From: Sphingomonas sp. CROZ-RG-20F-R02-07
Lineage (GTDB): Bacteria > Pseudomonadota > Alphaproteobacteria > Sphingomonadales > Sphingomonadaceae
DNA length: 64,000 nucleotides
Assembly (NCBI RefSeq): GCF_022662335.1
Contig: NZ_JAKNQJ010000003.1
Span: 62,001 to 126,000 of the forward strand
Direction of reading: 5' to 3'
Position 1 is the first letter of the stretch. Every line of letters starts with the position of its first letter. Below are positions 34,143 to 47,866 of the stretch, piece by piece. The notes under the pieces were generated by a model. It did no database searches and was not told where the DNA came from. It saw nothing but the letters and a program-made list of their open reading frames with translations. The translations under genes and the position numbers were made by a program.

Positions 34143-34476
34143 CGTGCTGCTCCACCAAGAGGGTCATCGTCGTTCGGAACGCGGTCCACCGGCCGGTCAT
34201 CGCATGCAGCGTGGCATGCCCGTCCGTGGTCAGCGTGTAATATTTGCGGGGATTGCCACCCGCCTCGGGCAGCGCCCATTCGGCCGCAATCCGTCCCGCC
34301 CTTTCGAGCCGGTTGAGCAGGGGATAGAGGCCGCCCTCGGTCATCAACTCCCCCTGCGCATTCGCGGCGTGCAGGATTTCGAGGCCATAAGCGCGCCCGC
34401 GACCGAGCAGGGCCAGCACCACCAGTTCGGCGGCACCCTTCCTCAACTGCGATTCCCACGAGGTCACGTTCATCAC
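34126..34476 (-). CDS. PadR-family transcriptional regulator
   Basis: A 116-residue winged-helix repressor: QLRKGAAELVVLALLGRGRA, YGLEILH, LMTEGGLYPLLNRLERAGRI and the wing GGNPRKYYTLTTDG. PadR proteins of this short type control membrane-stress or efflux genes, often with a HAAS-type gene downstream as here. Start could be 34476 or the next ATG at 34473. A CTTGC-TAT-GCAAG palindrome 20 bases upstream may be its own site. Confidence 0.92.
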   Translation of the reverse strand: MMNVTSWESQLRKGAAELVVLALLGRGRAYGLEILHAANAQGELMTEGGLYPLLNRLERAGRIAAEWALPEAGGNPRKYYTLTTDGHATLHAMTGRWTAFRTTMTLLVEQHDERHA

Positions 34477-34495
34477 CCAATGCTATACATGTCAC

Positions 34496-34508
34496 CTTGC
34501 TATGCAAG
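34496..34508 (-). promoter_or_regulatory. Candidate PadR autoregulatory site
   Basis: CTTGC-TAT-GCAAG inverted repeat beside an ACATGT palindrome and a TATAGCAT -10-like box, in an AT-rich patch 20 bases upstream of padR. Low certainty. Confidence 0.35.
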
Positions 34509-34630
34509 CATAAATGATCCTGCGTGACACCGTGACGAAGGGGGCTGTTTCTTGCGCCGGGCGGCGGAACGGCCTCGCCAGACGGCCGCCATTCGGCCTA
34601 GGATCGCCACGCAATGCGAAATACCTTTCC

Positions 34631-35287
34631 ATGACCCGCCTCGCGGTGTTCGATTGCGACGGCACGCTCGTCGACAGCCAGGCCAATATCGTCACCGCGA
34701 TGGAGCTGGCTTTCCGTGCCTCCGGGCTGGTGCCGCCGGCGCGCGCGGCGACGCGGCGGATCGTGGGGTTGAGCCTGGTCGAGGCGATGCAGGTGTTGCA
34801 GCCCACCGGCGACGATGCCACGCATCGCCGGCTCGCGGCGGGTTACAAGGCGGCGTTCCACCAGCTTCGCATCGACGGCGCGCTGGCGGAGGAGCCGCTG
34901 TTCGAGGGGATCGCCGCGGTGATCGACAGCCTTGGCGCAGAGGGCTGGGTGCTGGGCGTGGCGACGGGAAAATCGGATCGGGGGCTGGCGCACATCCTCG
35001 CCGCGCATGGGCTGGACGACGCGTTCGTCACGCTCCAGACCGCGGATCGCCATCCCTCCAAACCCGATCCGGCGATGCTGATGGCGGCGATGGCGGAGGC
35101 GGGCGCGGCGCCCGGGGAGACGGTGATGATCGGCGATACGAGCTTCGACATGGCGATGGGCCGCGCGGCGGGCGTCCGCAGCGTGGGCGTGGCGTGGGGC
35201 TATCATGCCCCGCACGAGCTGGTCGCGGCGGGCGCGGACGTGGTGGCGGAAACGGTCGCCGCGCTGCCGCGGCTGATGACGGCATGA
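34631..35287 (+). CDS. HAD-IA phosphatase (phosphoglycolate-phosphatase-like)
   Basis: A 218-residue hydrolase with motif I AVFDCDGTLVDSQ (D7 and D9), motif II GVATGKS, motif III Lys in HPSKPDPAML and motif IV MIGDTSFDMAMG. Gph-like phosphatases remove phosphate from 2-phosphoglycolate or similar. ATG at 34631. Overlaps the following small gene (ATGA). Confidence 0.9.
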   Translation: MTRLAVFDCDGTLVDSQANIVTAMELAFRASGLVPPARAATRRIVGLSLVEAMQVLQPTGDDATHRRLAAGYKAAFHQLRIDGALAEEPLFEGIAAVIDSLGAEGWVLGVATGKSDRGLAHILAAHGLDDAFVTLQTADRHPSKPDPAMLMAAMAEAGAAPGETVMIGDTSFDMAMGRAAGVRSVGVAWGYHAPHELVAAGADVVAETVAALPRLMTA

Positions 35288-35499
35288 ACGCGGATCCGGC
35301 ACGCGGGCGCTGGCTGGCGCTGGTGGGGGTGCGCATCGCTGGCGCGGCGGGCGCGATCTTCGGGCTGGTGCTGATCGGCCGCGCCCATGCGATCGGCCCC
35401 AAGATCCTCGGCACCGCGATCGTGCTGTCGGCGCTGCTGATGATCGCAACGGTGCCGCGCGCGCTCGCCACGCGCTGGCGGACGCCGCCAACATCGTGA
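35284..35499 (+). CDS. Small membrane protein, 71 residues
   Basis: Two hydrophobic helices (WLALVGVRIAGAAGAIFGLV and ILGTAIVLSALLMIATVP) between polar ends. It is sandwiched by start-stop overlaps between the HAD phosphatase and the ATP12 gene, which supports it being a true gene. Function unknown. Confidence 0.8.
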   Translation: MNADPARGRWLALVGVRIAGAAGAIFGLVLIGRAHAIGPKILGTAIVLSALLMIATVPRALATRWRTPPTS

Positions 35500-36179
35500 A
35501 GCGGTTCTGGAACACGGTCACGACCGAGGCCGATGGCGGCGTCGCGCTCGACGGCCGCCCGGTGCGCACGCCGGGTCGCGCCGCGCTGGTGCTGCCGAGG
35601 CCCGCGCTGGCGGAAGCCGTGGCGGCGGAATGGCGCGCGGTGGGCGAGACGATCGATCCGCGCGCGATGACGCTTACCGGCCTCGCCAATGCGGCGATCG
35701 ACCGGATCGCGCCCGATCCCGCCGCCTTCGCCGCCGGGCTGGCGCGCTACGGCGAGAGCGATCTTCTGTGTTACCGTGCCGAGGGCCCCGAACCGCTGGT
35801 GGCGCGGCAGGCGGCGGCGTGGGATCCGCTGCTCGGCTGGGCGCGGACGCGCTACGACGTGCATTTCGCGATCGCGGCCGGGATCATGCCCGTGGCGCAG
35901 CCGCCCGCGACGGTCGCGCGGCTGAACGAGGCGGTCGCGGCGCTCGCGCCCTTCACGCTGGCCGGACTGTCGCCGGTGGTGACGCTGATGGGCTCGCTCG
36001 TCGCCGCGCTCGCGCTGGTCGAGGGGGCGGCGACGCCCGACACGGTGTGGGCCGCGGCCGGTGTGGACGAGGCATGGCAGGCCGAACTCTGGGGCGAGGA
36101 CGCCGAGGCGGCGCACGCCCGCGCGCTGCGCCGGGTCGAGTTCGATGCGGCGGTGCGGTTCCTCGGGCTGCTGGGCTAG
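35496..36179 (+). CDS. ATP12-family F1-ATPase assembly chaperone
   Basis: A 227-residue protein with the ATP12 pattern: N-terminal KRFWNTVTTEADGGVALDGR then PVRTPGR, MTLTGLANAAID, ESDLLCYRAEGPEPL, and W-rich middle QAAAWDPLLGWA. Mitochondrial Atp12 binds the alpha subunit of F1 during assembly; alphaproteobacterial homologues are assumed to act likewise. GTG start overlapping the previous stop (GTGA). Confidence 0.93.
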   Translation: MKRFWNTVTTEADGGVALDGRPVRTPGRAALVLPRPALAEAVAAEWRAVGETIDPRAMTLTGLANAAIDRIAPDPAAFAAGLARYGESDLLCYRAEGPEPLVARQAAAWDPLLGWARTRYDVHFAIAAGIMPVAQPPATVARLNEAVAALAPFTLAGLSPVVTLMGSLVAALALVEGAATPDTVWAAAGVDEAWQAELWGEDAEAAHARALRRVEFDAAVRFLGLLG

Positions 36180-36197
36180 GGCCAGCTTATCCCGCAA

Positions 36198-36332
36198 GGG
36201 GTTCACGCGGAGGCACAGCAAAAGCCGGCGCGGCCGTGCATGCGGCCTTCATCACCAACGCGACGGAGAAGAACGCTGCCGCACCGGCCCCCTCTCCGCG
36301 CCTCCGCGCCTCCGCGCCTCCGCGCGAACCCC
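36198..36332. repeat. Inverted repeat C with 8-base tandem array
   Basis: GGGGTTCACGCGGAGGC (36198-36214) faces GCCTCCGCGCGAACCCC (36316-36332), 16 of 17 matching. Four copies of CTCCGCGC stand in tandem at 36294-36325. The same family of arms recurs at 37144-37257. The interval 36180-36429 has no gene I can support. Confidence 0.7.
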
Positions 36333-36429
36333 GCTCTTCCTTCGCGTCTCAGCGTCTTAGGGCGCACCTGCTCCCGTCCACGCTGCGCGACCCAGCTGAA
36401 AGAGGGTTTCGCGCGTGGGTCGTTACGCC

Positions 36430-37080
36430 TCAGCGCGTCAGCCGGCGGATGAAGCCGATCAGCCCGGTCTGGCGCGACCGCTTCAGGCGCTCCGCCGCCA
36501 GGATCGCCTTCACGTCGCGGAAGCAGCGTTCGACATCGTCGTTGACGAGCACATAATCATAGCCGTCCCAGTGGCTCACCTCGGCCGCGGCGCGCGCCAT
36601 GCGGGCGTCGATCACCGATTCGGCATCGGTCGCGCGCCGGCGCAGCCGGTCGTGCAGCTCCTCCATCGACGGCGGCAGGATGAACACGCGCACCACGTCG
36701 CCGCCCGCGATCTGGAAGAGCTGCTGCGCGCCCTGCCAGTCGATGTCGAACAGCACGTCCTTGCCCGCCGCGAGCATCGCCTCGACCTGCGCGTGCGGCG
36801 TGCCGTAACGCTGGCCGAAGACATGCGCCCATTCGAGGAACTCGTGATCGGCCACCATCTGGCGGAAGCGTTCGAGGTCGACGAAATGATAGTCGCGCCC
36901 GTCCACCTCGCCCGGCCGCATCGGCCGCGTGGTGGCGGAGACCGACATGGCCAGTTCGGGCTCGTCGGCCAGCAGCTTGCGCGCAATCGTCGACTTGCCC
37001 GCGCCGGACGGCGACGACAGCACGAACAGGACGCCGCGGCGCTTGAAACCGTGGTGGTCGGGCGGAATAGTATGGGGCAT
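36430..37080 (-). CDS. gmk: Guanylate kinase
   Basis: Phosphorylates GMP to GDP. The 216-residue protein has the P-loop SSPSGAGKST (about residues 22-31), SATTRPMRPGEVDGRDYHF (GMP binding) and FDIDWQGAQQ. The start ATG at 37080 is about where family members start; the frame further upstream runs through repeat C and is not coding. Confidence 0.96.
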   Translation of the reverse strand: MPHTIPPDHHGFKRRGVLFVLSSPSGAGKSTIARKLLADEPELAMSVSATTRPMRPGEVDGRDYHFVDLERFRQMVADHEFLEWAHVFGQRYGTPHAQVEAMLAAGKDVLFDIDWQGAQQLFQIAGGDVVRVFILPPSMEELHDRLRRRATDAESVIDARMARAAAEVSHWDGYDYVLVNDDVERCFRDVKAILAAERLKRSRQTGLIGFIRRLTR

Positions 37081-37143
37081 GGCCGCCTTTGCCTGCGCAT
37101 GGCGGGGAGCGTCAAGGCGGGGGTGGCGAAATGGGGCTTCGAC

Positions 37144-37257
37144 GGGGTTCGCGCGAAGACGCGAAGAGGTCGCGTTGGGCAGACCCGTTTTCCGCCATTC
37201 CCCGTAAAGCATGACGCTGCGCGTTGCACCACCTCTTAGCGTCTTCGCGCGAAATCC
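37144..37257. repeat. Inverted repeat C, second copy
   Basis: Arms at 37144-37169 and 37232-37257 match in 23 of 26 positions; the core TTCGCGCGAAGACGC is exact. It fills most of the 37081-37287 gap between gmk and the small membrane gene. Confidence 0.7.
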
Positions 37258-37287
37258 TGTTGTCCGAACGCCGCCCCCGCCGTCCGC

Positions 37288-37503
37288 TCAGCCAGCGCCG
37301 CCATCCCCGAACGCGCGCGCCTTCAGTTCGGTCGCGCCACGCAGCACCGCCCAGCCCACCGCATAGGTGACGGCGAGCGGCAGCACGAATTTCAGCACGT
37401 TGGCGACGATCGCACCCTTGATCGCGCCGTCCGCCGCGCTGTCGTCGCCGCTCATCGAATCGATGGCGCCGCCGATCAGGGCGCCTATGGTCGTTGCACT
37501 CAT
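37288..37503 (-). CDS. Small glycine-rich membrane protein, 71 residues
   Basis: MSATTIGALIGGAIDSMSGD, then a Gly/Ala-rich loop, one transmembrane helix (LKFVLPLAVTYAVGWAVL) and a polar tail. A GAGGAG ribosome site sits 6 bases before ATG 37503. Lies 30 bases downstream of fumC on the same strand. Function unknown. Confidence 0.72.
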   Translation of the reverse strand: MSATTIGALIGGAIDSMSGDDSAADGAIKGAIVANVLKFVLPLAVTYAVGWAVLRGATELKARAFGDGGAG

Positions 37504-37532
37504 ACCAGTCTCCTCGTTCGATACCGCGCCGC

Positions 37533-38924
<1,392 letters not shown>

Positions 38925-39054
38925 CATCGTCTCGCCATGGATCATTTGTGTATCCAACCGGCGGCACCCGCATCGGGTTCAATCCGATGCCACTGGCATC
39001 CCGCGGCGCATCGGCTATGCAGGCCCACCTTTGTTCAGGGCGATGGGTTTTTCG

Positions 39055-40356
39055 ATGCGGATAACGATGATCGGTGCCGGCTATGTGGGCCTCGTGTCGG
39101 GCGCATGCTTTTCGGATTTCGGGCATGACGTGTGCTGCGTCGACAAGGACCAGGGCAAGATCGACGCGCTCCACGCCGGGCGCATGCCGATCTACGAACC
39201 CGGGCTCGACCAGCTCGTCGCCAAGAATGTCGCGGCCGGGCGCCTCACCTTCACCACCGATCTGGCGGAGGCGGTCGCGGGCGCCGATGCGGTGTTCATC
39301 GCGGTCGGCACGCCGTCCCGGCGCGGCGACGGCCATGCGGATCTGAGCTATGTCTTCGCCGCCACGCAGGAGATCGCCGACGCGGTGACCGGCCCCACCG
39401 TCGTCGTCACCAAATCCACCGTGCCCGTGGGCACCGGCGACCGCGTCGAGGCGATCCTGAAGGAGCGCCGCCCCGAGATCGACGTGGCCGTCGTCTCCAA
39501 TCCCGAATTCCTGCGCGAGGGCGCCGCGATCGGCGACTTCAAGCGCCCCGACCGGATCGTGATCGGCACCGAGGACGCGCGCGCCATGGAGGTGATGCGT
39601 GCGGTGTACCGCCCGCTCTTCATCAACGAATCGCCCATCCTCTTCACCGGCCGGCGCACGTCCGAACTCATCAAATACGCCGCCAACGCGTTCCTCGCGA
39701 CCAAGATCACCTTCATCAACGAGATCGCCGACCTGTGCGAGGCGGTGGGCGCCGACGTGCAGGACGTCAGCCGCGGCATCGGGCTCGACAACCGGATCGG
39801 CCGCAAGTTCCTCCATGCCGGGCCCGGCTATGGCGGATCCTGCTTCCCCAAGGACACGCTCGCGCTGCTGAAGACCGCCGAGGATTACGCCACCCCCGTC
39901 CACATCGTCGAGGCGGTGGTGAAGGTGAACGACAGCCGCAAGCGCGCGATGGGCCGCAAGGTGCTGAAGGCGCTGGGCGAGACCCCGCGCGGCAAGACGG
40001 TCGCGCTGCTCGGCCTCACCTTCAAGCCCAACACCGACGACATGCGCGACGCGCCCGCGCTCGCCATCGCGACCGCGCTGGCCGATGCCGGCGTCACCGT
40101 GCGCGCCTATGATCCCGAGGGGATGGAGGCGGCCAGGGGCATGATGCCCGATCTCGTCTTCGCGCGCGACGCCTATGACGCGGCGACCGGTGCCGACGCG
40201 GTGGTGATCGTGACCGAATGGGACGCGTTCCGCGCGCTCGACTTTCGCCGCCTCGGCGAGGTGATGACCGCCCGGGTGCTCGTCGACCTGCGCAACGTCT
40301 ATCGCCGCGAAGCGGTCGAGGCCGCCGGCTTCGCCTATAGCGCCGTCGGGCGGTAG
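39055..40356 (+). CDS. ugd: UDP-glucose 6-dehydrogenase
   Basis: Oxidises UDP-glucose to UDP-glucuronate for exopolysaccharide and glycosphingolipid synthesis; the latter replace LPS in sphingomonads. The 433-residue protein has the NAD-binding [54 protein letters not shown], the catalytic Cys in [13 protein letters not shown] and a C-terminal [17 protein letters not shown] start at 39043 (MGFS) is also possible; 39055 gives the usual N-terminus. Confidence 0.96.
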   Translation: MRITMIGAGYVGLVSGACFSDFGHDVCCVDKDQGKIDALHAGRMPIYEPGLDQLVAKNVAAGRLTFTTDLAEAVAGADAVFIAVGTPSRRGDGHADLSYVFAATQEIADAVTGPTVVVTKSTVPVGTGDRVEAILKERRPEIDVAVVSNPEFLREGAAIGDFKRPDRIVIGTEDARAMEVMRAVYRPLFINESPILFTGRRTSELIKYAANAFLATKITFINEIADLCEAVGADVQDVSRGIGLDNRIGRKFLHAGPGYGGSCFPKDTLALLKTAEDYATPVHIVEAVVKVNDSRKRAMGRKVLKALGETPRGKTVALLGLTFKPNTDDMRDAPALAIATALADAGVTVRAYDPEGMEAARGMMPDLVFARDAYDAATGADAVVIVTEWDAFRALDFRRLGEVMTARVLVDLRNVYRREAVEAAGFAYSAVGR

Positions 40357-40562
40357 GGCGCGCCGCCGGGGCGGACCCGGCGCCTGCGCGCGCGCCCACC
40401 CCGCCCCCACCGCCACGCAACTGCCCCGCATTCCCCACGCACCCTTTCCCCTTGCGTCCCCGCTTGCTAAGGCCCCGCGCAACGCATTCGCATCCGCCTC
40501 GCGCGCCCGCGCGGACCCCCGTCCGCCTCCCCGCCGCGCCCGGCTCCAAGGGAAGGACCCCC

Positions 40563-43250
<2,688 letters not shown>

Positions 43251-43264
43251 GGAAGCCGCAGAGC

Positions 43265-43858
43265 GTGGCCAAGCTGGACGAGCTTGGCCGCGTTCCCCTC
43301 TCCAAGAGCTTTTTCCTGCGCGATTTCCTCTATTCGGACATCGCCGCGATCCATGGGCTGTCGAACATCCCCGACGATCCCGACCTGGCGATCGCGGCAG
43401 GAACGCGGCTGTGCGAGGATCTGCTCGAACCGTTGCAGGACGCGTTCGGGCGGATCGCGATCCGCTCCGCCTATCGCTCGGCCGAGGTGAACGCGCTGGG
43501 CGCCGCCAAGAGCTATAATTGCGCGTCCAACGCCCGCAACGCGGCGCATCACATCTGGGATCTGCGCGATTTCGCCGGCCATATGGGCGCGACCGCCTGC
43601 ATCGTCGTGCCGGGCTTCGCAAACCGCTTCGACCAGCCGGGCGACTGGAAGCGGCTGGCCTGGTGGGTGCACGACCATCTCCCCTATTCGGCGATGGAGT
43701 TCTTTCCCGTGCGCTGGGCGTTCAACCTGTCCTGGCACGAAAAGCCGCAACGGATGATCTACGCGCATATCCCAGACGCCCGCGGCTATCTGACGCGGCC
43801 CGGCATGGAGAACCACGCCGCCGACCACCGCGCCGAATGGGACGGGATCCAGCCCTAG
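43265..43858 (+). CDS. Conserved-looking protein of unknown function after acnA
   Basis: A 197-residue protein (if GTG 43265 is used after GAGGAA; a TTG at 43247 overlapping the acnA stop is the alternative). Trp/His-rich and well structured: LSKSFFLRDFLYSDIAAIHG, GLSNIPDDPDLAIAAG, RIAIRSAYRSAEVN, NARNAAHHIWDLRDFAGHMG, AMEFFPVRWAFNLSWHEKP. The IRSAYRSxEVN patch recalls D-Ala-D-Ala peptidase M15-like folds, but the full zinc set is not evident. Coupled or nearly coupled to acnA. Function not assigned. Confidence 0.75.
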   Translation: MAKLDELGRVPLSKSFFLRDFLYSDIAAIHGLSNIPDDPDLAIAAGTRLCEDLLEPLQDAFGRIAIRSAYRSAEVNALGAAKSYNCASNARNAAHHIWDLRDFAGHMGATACIVVPGFANRFDQPGDWKRLAWWVHDHLPYSAMEFFPVRWAFNLSWHEKPQRMIYAHIPDARGYLTRPGMENHAADHRAEWDGIQP

Positions 43859-43862
43859 AACC

Positions 43863-43985
43863 TGATGGCGTTACTTCGAACCGTTCGCCCTGAGCGTGTC
43901 GAAGGGCCTCTACCGACGGCGACGACACGCCTGCGGAGCGCGTGCTTCGACAAGCTCAGCACGAACGGACTGAGAGACGGGATTG
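43863..43985. repeat. Dispersed intergenic repeat A (best copy)
   Basis: CCGTTCG (43881-43887) plus CCCTGAGCGTGTCGAAGGGC and, inverted, GTGCTTCGACAAGCTCAGCA ending in CGAACGG (43962-43968); flank GAGACGGGATTGAAC matches the 16484-16600 copy. Lies between convergent genes. Confidence 0.85.
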
Positions 43986-44002
43986 AACGAACACCATCCC
44001 GC

Positions 44003-44356
44003 CTAGACGGTGAAGCTCTCGCCGCAGCCGCACGCGCCCTTGGCGTTCGGGTTCTGGAACACGAAGCCGGCGGTGAAATCATCCTCCACCCAGTCCATCG
44101 TCGATCCGATGAGATAGAGGATCGAACCGCCGTCGACGAACAGCGTGCCGCCGGGCGTGTCGATGCGCTCGTCGAACGGCTTGGCCTCGGTGACGTAATC
44201 GACCGAATAGGCGAGGCCCGAACAGCCGCGCTTGGGGGTGGAGAGCTTTACGCCGATCGCCCCTTCGGGCGCCCGCGCCATCAGCGCGGCGATCCGCGCG
44301 TGCGCGGTGGGCGTCAGGATCAGCGCGGCGGGGCGCTGGCGCACGGCGGTGGCCAT
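44003..44356 (-). CDS. sufA: A-type Fe-S carrier (SufA/IscA/ErpA family)
   Basis: A 117-residue HesB-type protein receiving Fe-S clusters from SufBCD and passing them to targets. The three cluster Cys are at C45 (KRGCSGLAYS), C109 and C111 (GACGCGESF). ATG at 44356 overlaps the sufT stop (TGATG). Last gene of the suf operon; repeat A follows. Confidence 0.94.
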   Translation of the reverse strand: MATAVRQRPAALILTPTAHARIAALMARAPEGAIGVKLSTPKRGCSGLAYSVDYVTEAKPFDERIDTPGGTLFVDGGSILYLIGSTMDWVEDDFTAGFVFQNPNAKGACGCGESFTV

Positions 44357-44802
44357 CACAGCATCCCCAGTTCGAGCTTCGCCTCGTCCGACATCTTCTG
44401 CGGATCCCAGGGCGGATCCCACACCAGCGCCACCTCGGCGGTGGCGATGCCGGGCACCGCGCTCACGCGCAGCTCGACCTCGGCGGGCATCGACTCGGCG
44501 ACCGGGCAATGCGGCGTCGTCAGCGTCATCGTCACCGCGGCATGGCCGTCCTGCGTGACGTCGACGCCGTAGATCAGGCCCAGCTCGTAGATGTTCACCG
44601 GGATCTCGGGATCGTAGATCTCCTTCAACGCCTCGACGACCGCCTCGTACAGCGCGCCGCCAGGCTCGCCCGCGGGATCGGCCTGCGGCTTCTGCGCGAG
44701 AAAGCCCTGGAGATAATCGCGCTCGCGCGGGGCATCCTCGACGCGTGCCCTGGGCGGCGGCGCCACGGCGTCCACTTCCTCGATCTCGATCCGGTCGCTC
44801 AT
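44356..44802 (-). CDS. sufT: SufT / MIP18-family Fe-S assembly protein (DUF59)
   Basis: A 148-residue protein with a disordered N-terminal ~45 residues and a DUF59 domain: VVEALKEIYDPEIPVNIYEL, GLIYGVDV, TLTTPHCPVAESMP (Cys in the conserved PxC patch) and VWDPPWDPQKMS. SufT-like proteins support maturation of Fe-S enzymes. Overlaps both neighbours, sufS (ATGA) and sufA (TGATG). Confidence 0.94.
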   Translation of the reverse strand: MSDRIEIEEVDAVAPPPRARVEDAPRERDYLQGFLAQKPQADPAGEPGGALYEAVVEALKEIYDPEIPVNIYELGLIYGVDVTQDGHAAVTMTLTTPHCPVAESMPAEVELRVSAVPGIATAEVALVWDPPWDPQKMSDEAKLELGML

Positions 44803-46007
44803 CCGAAGATCCTCGTCACTCTCTCGATACCCTTGACCAGCGCGTCGACATCGGCGGGGCCGTTATAGACGCCGAAGCTGGCGCGGGCCGTGGCGCCGAC
44901 GCCCAGCGCCTCCATCAGCGGCTGCGCGCAGTGGTGCCCGGCCCGGATCGCCACCCGACCCTCGTCCAAGATGGTGGCGACGTCGTGCGGATGCACCCCC
45001 TCCACCGTGAAGCTCACGATTCCGGCGGAATCCGCCGGCCCGTAGACGCGCACCGAGTTGATCCCCGCCAGCGCCGCGCGCGTGCGCGTCACCAGCGCGG
45101 TTTCGTGCGCGTGGATCGCGTCCAGCCCCAGCGCCGCGACATAGTCGATCGCCGCCGCCAGCCCCAGCGCGCCGACGATGTGCGGTGTCCCCGCCTCGAA
45201 CCGGCCCGGCGGCGGCGCATAGGTGGTGCGCGCGAAACTTACCCGGTCGATCATCGAACCGCCCCCCTGCCACGGCGGCATCGCCTCCAGCAGGTCGGCT
45301 CGCGCCCACAACACGCCGATCCCGGTCGGGCCGTACAGCTTGTGCCCCGAAAAGGCGTAGAAGTCGCAATCGAGCGCGGCCATGTCCACCGCGATCCGCG
45401 GCACCGCCTGGCACCCGTCGAGTAGCAGCTTCGCGCCGACACCGTGTGCCAGATCCGCCGCGCGGCGGGCGTCCAGCACCGATCCCAGCACATTCGACAC
45501 ATGCGCCAGCGCCACCAGCTTGTGCGCGGGCGTCAGCATCCGCGCCATCGCATCCAGATCGATACGGTGATCGGCGGTGAGCGGCAGCACGTCGATCGCG
45601 AGTCCCTTGGCCTCCGCCACCATCTGCCACGGCACGATGTTCGAATGATGTTCGAGCATCGAGAGCAGGATGCGGTCGCCGGCCTTCAGATGCGTCGCGG
45701 CATGGGATTGGGCGACGAGGTTGATCGCCTCCGTCGCGCCGCGGACGAAGACGATCTCGTCCGCGCTGCCCGCGCCGATGAAGCGCGCGACCTTGGCCCG
45801 CGCCGCTTCATAGGCCAGCGTCATGTCGGCGGAACGCTGGTACACGCCGCGATGCACCGTGGCATAGGTCTCGCCATAGGCGCGCGCGACCGCGTCGACC
45901 ACCGCCTTCGGCTTCTGCGCGGTGGCGGCGGTGTCGAGATACGCCCAGCCCGCCGGGATCGCCGGAAAATCGGCGAGCGCGTCGAGCGGCCGGTCGGCCT
46001 GCGTCAT
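44799..46007 (-). CDS. sufS: Cysteine desulfurase SufS
   Basis: PLP enzyme supplying sulfur for Fe-S clusters. The 402-residue protein has RGATEAINLVAQS, LEHHSNIVPWQ, SGHKLYGPTGIGVLW (PLP Lys about residue 220) and the persulfide Cys in RAGHHCAQPLM (about residue 357). Type II desulfurases normally need SufE or SufU; neither gene is in this operon. Overlaps sufD and sufT by one and four bases. Confidence 0.96.
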   Translation of the reverse strand: MTQADRPLDALADFPAIPAGWAYLDTAATAQKPKAVVDAVARAYGETYATVHRGVYQRSADMTLAYEAARAKVARFIGAGSADEIVFVRGATEAINLVAQSHAATHLKAGDRILLSMLEHHSNIVPWQMVAEAKGLAIDVLPLTADHRIDLDAMARMLTPAHKLVALAHVSNVLGSVLDARRAADLAHGVGAKLLLDGCQAVPRIAVDMAALDCDFYAFSGHKLYGPTGIGVLWARADLLEAMPPWQGGGSMIDRVSFARTTYAPPPGRFEAGTPHIVGALGLAAAIDYVAALGLDAIHAHETALVTRTRAALAGINSVRVYGPADSAGIVSFTVEGVHPHDVATILDEGRVAIRAGHHCAQPLMEALGVGATARASFGVYNGPADVDALVKGIERVTRIFG

Positions 46008-47073
46008 CACAACAACGCCGCCAGCCACGCATCGGCGTCCGCGGCAAAGGCGTCGCGCACCGTCTCGTCGGCGATCCGGTCGAGCGCATCGCCAACGAAC
46101 GCGCGCGTCAGCAGCGCCTGCGCGCGCGGACGCGGAATGCCGCGGCTTTCCATGTAGAACAGCGCGCGCCGGTCGAGCTCGCCGACCGTGGCGCCATGCG
46201 CGCATTTCACGTCGTCGGCGAAGATCTCCAGCTCGGGCTTCAGGTTCACCGTCGCGGTGCGCTGGAGCAGCAGGCCGCGCAGCGACTGCTCGCCATCCGT
46301 CTTCTGCGCGTGGCGCGCCACTTCGACCGCGGCGGCGAGGCTCGCGACCGAACGGTCCGCCGCGACCGCGCGCCAGAGCTGGTGCGACTGGCCGTCCGGC
46401 TCGGCATGGTGGACGCGCGCCGCGCATTCCTGGCGCTGCGTGCCGCTGGTCAGCAGCGCGCCGCCCAGTTCGGCATAGCCGCCCTGCCCCACGCGCACGC
46501 CGCCGTCGATCCGCGATCCCGCGGCGCCAGCGCCCAGGAACACCGCGACGAGGCTCGCGCCCGCGCCCAGCTCGACATCCTCGCGCAGGCTGACGAAGCC
46601 CGCGCCCTGAAGCAGCCGCACCGAGCGCTGGAGCCGGGCCGCGGCGCCGATCCGGATCATGGTGGCACGGTTGGACCAGCCGGCGCCGACGAACGTCTCG
46701 ATCACCTGCGCGGTGGCGTCGCCGCCCAGCACGATCTCGGCGGGAAGATGGTTCTCCGCGCCCGTCGCGACATGGACGATCTGCACCGGATCGGCGGCGG
46801 CGTCCTTGGCCAGCCGCAGCGACCAGCCACGGCCCTGCGCATGCCGGCCGAGCGGATGATCGTGGCCGGACAGATCGGCGAGCACCACCGGCCCGAGTTC
46901 GCTCCGCCCGGCATCCAGCACGCCGTCGACGAACAGCAGCCGCGCGCCGGGCAGATCGAGGAAATGGTCCGCCTGGCCATAAGCCACGGGCGCGAGCGCC
47001 GCCGCGGCGGACAGCGCGCCGAGATCGGCCCAGCGCCACGCCTCGGCGCGGGTGGAGGGGAGTTCGAGCAGGC

Positions 47074-47077
<4 letters not shown>
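46007..47077 (-). CDS. sufD: SufD, Fe-S scaffold subunit
   Basis: A 356-residue subunit of the SufBC2D scaffold: right-handed beta-helix core, with C-terminal features CAHGATVGELDRRALFYMES and GIPRPRAQALLTRAF typical of SufB/SufD. GTG start at 47077 overlaps the sufC stop (GTGA). The N-terminus (ELPSTRAEAWRWADL) is the usual SufD helix. Confidence 0.94.
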
Positions 47078-47817
<740 letters not shown>

Positions 47818-47866
47818 GATGAACTCTTGGCAAAAAGTGTGAGGCAGCGATCGGCGTTCTGCGGCA

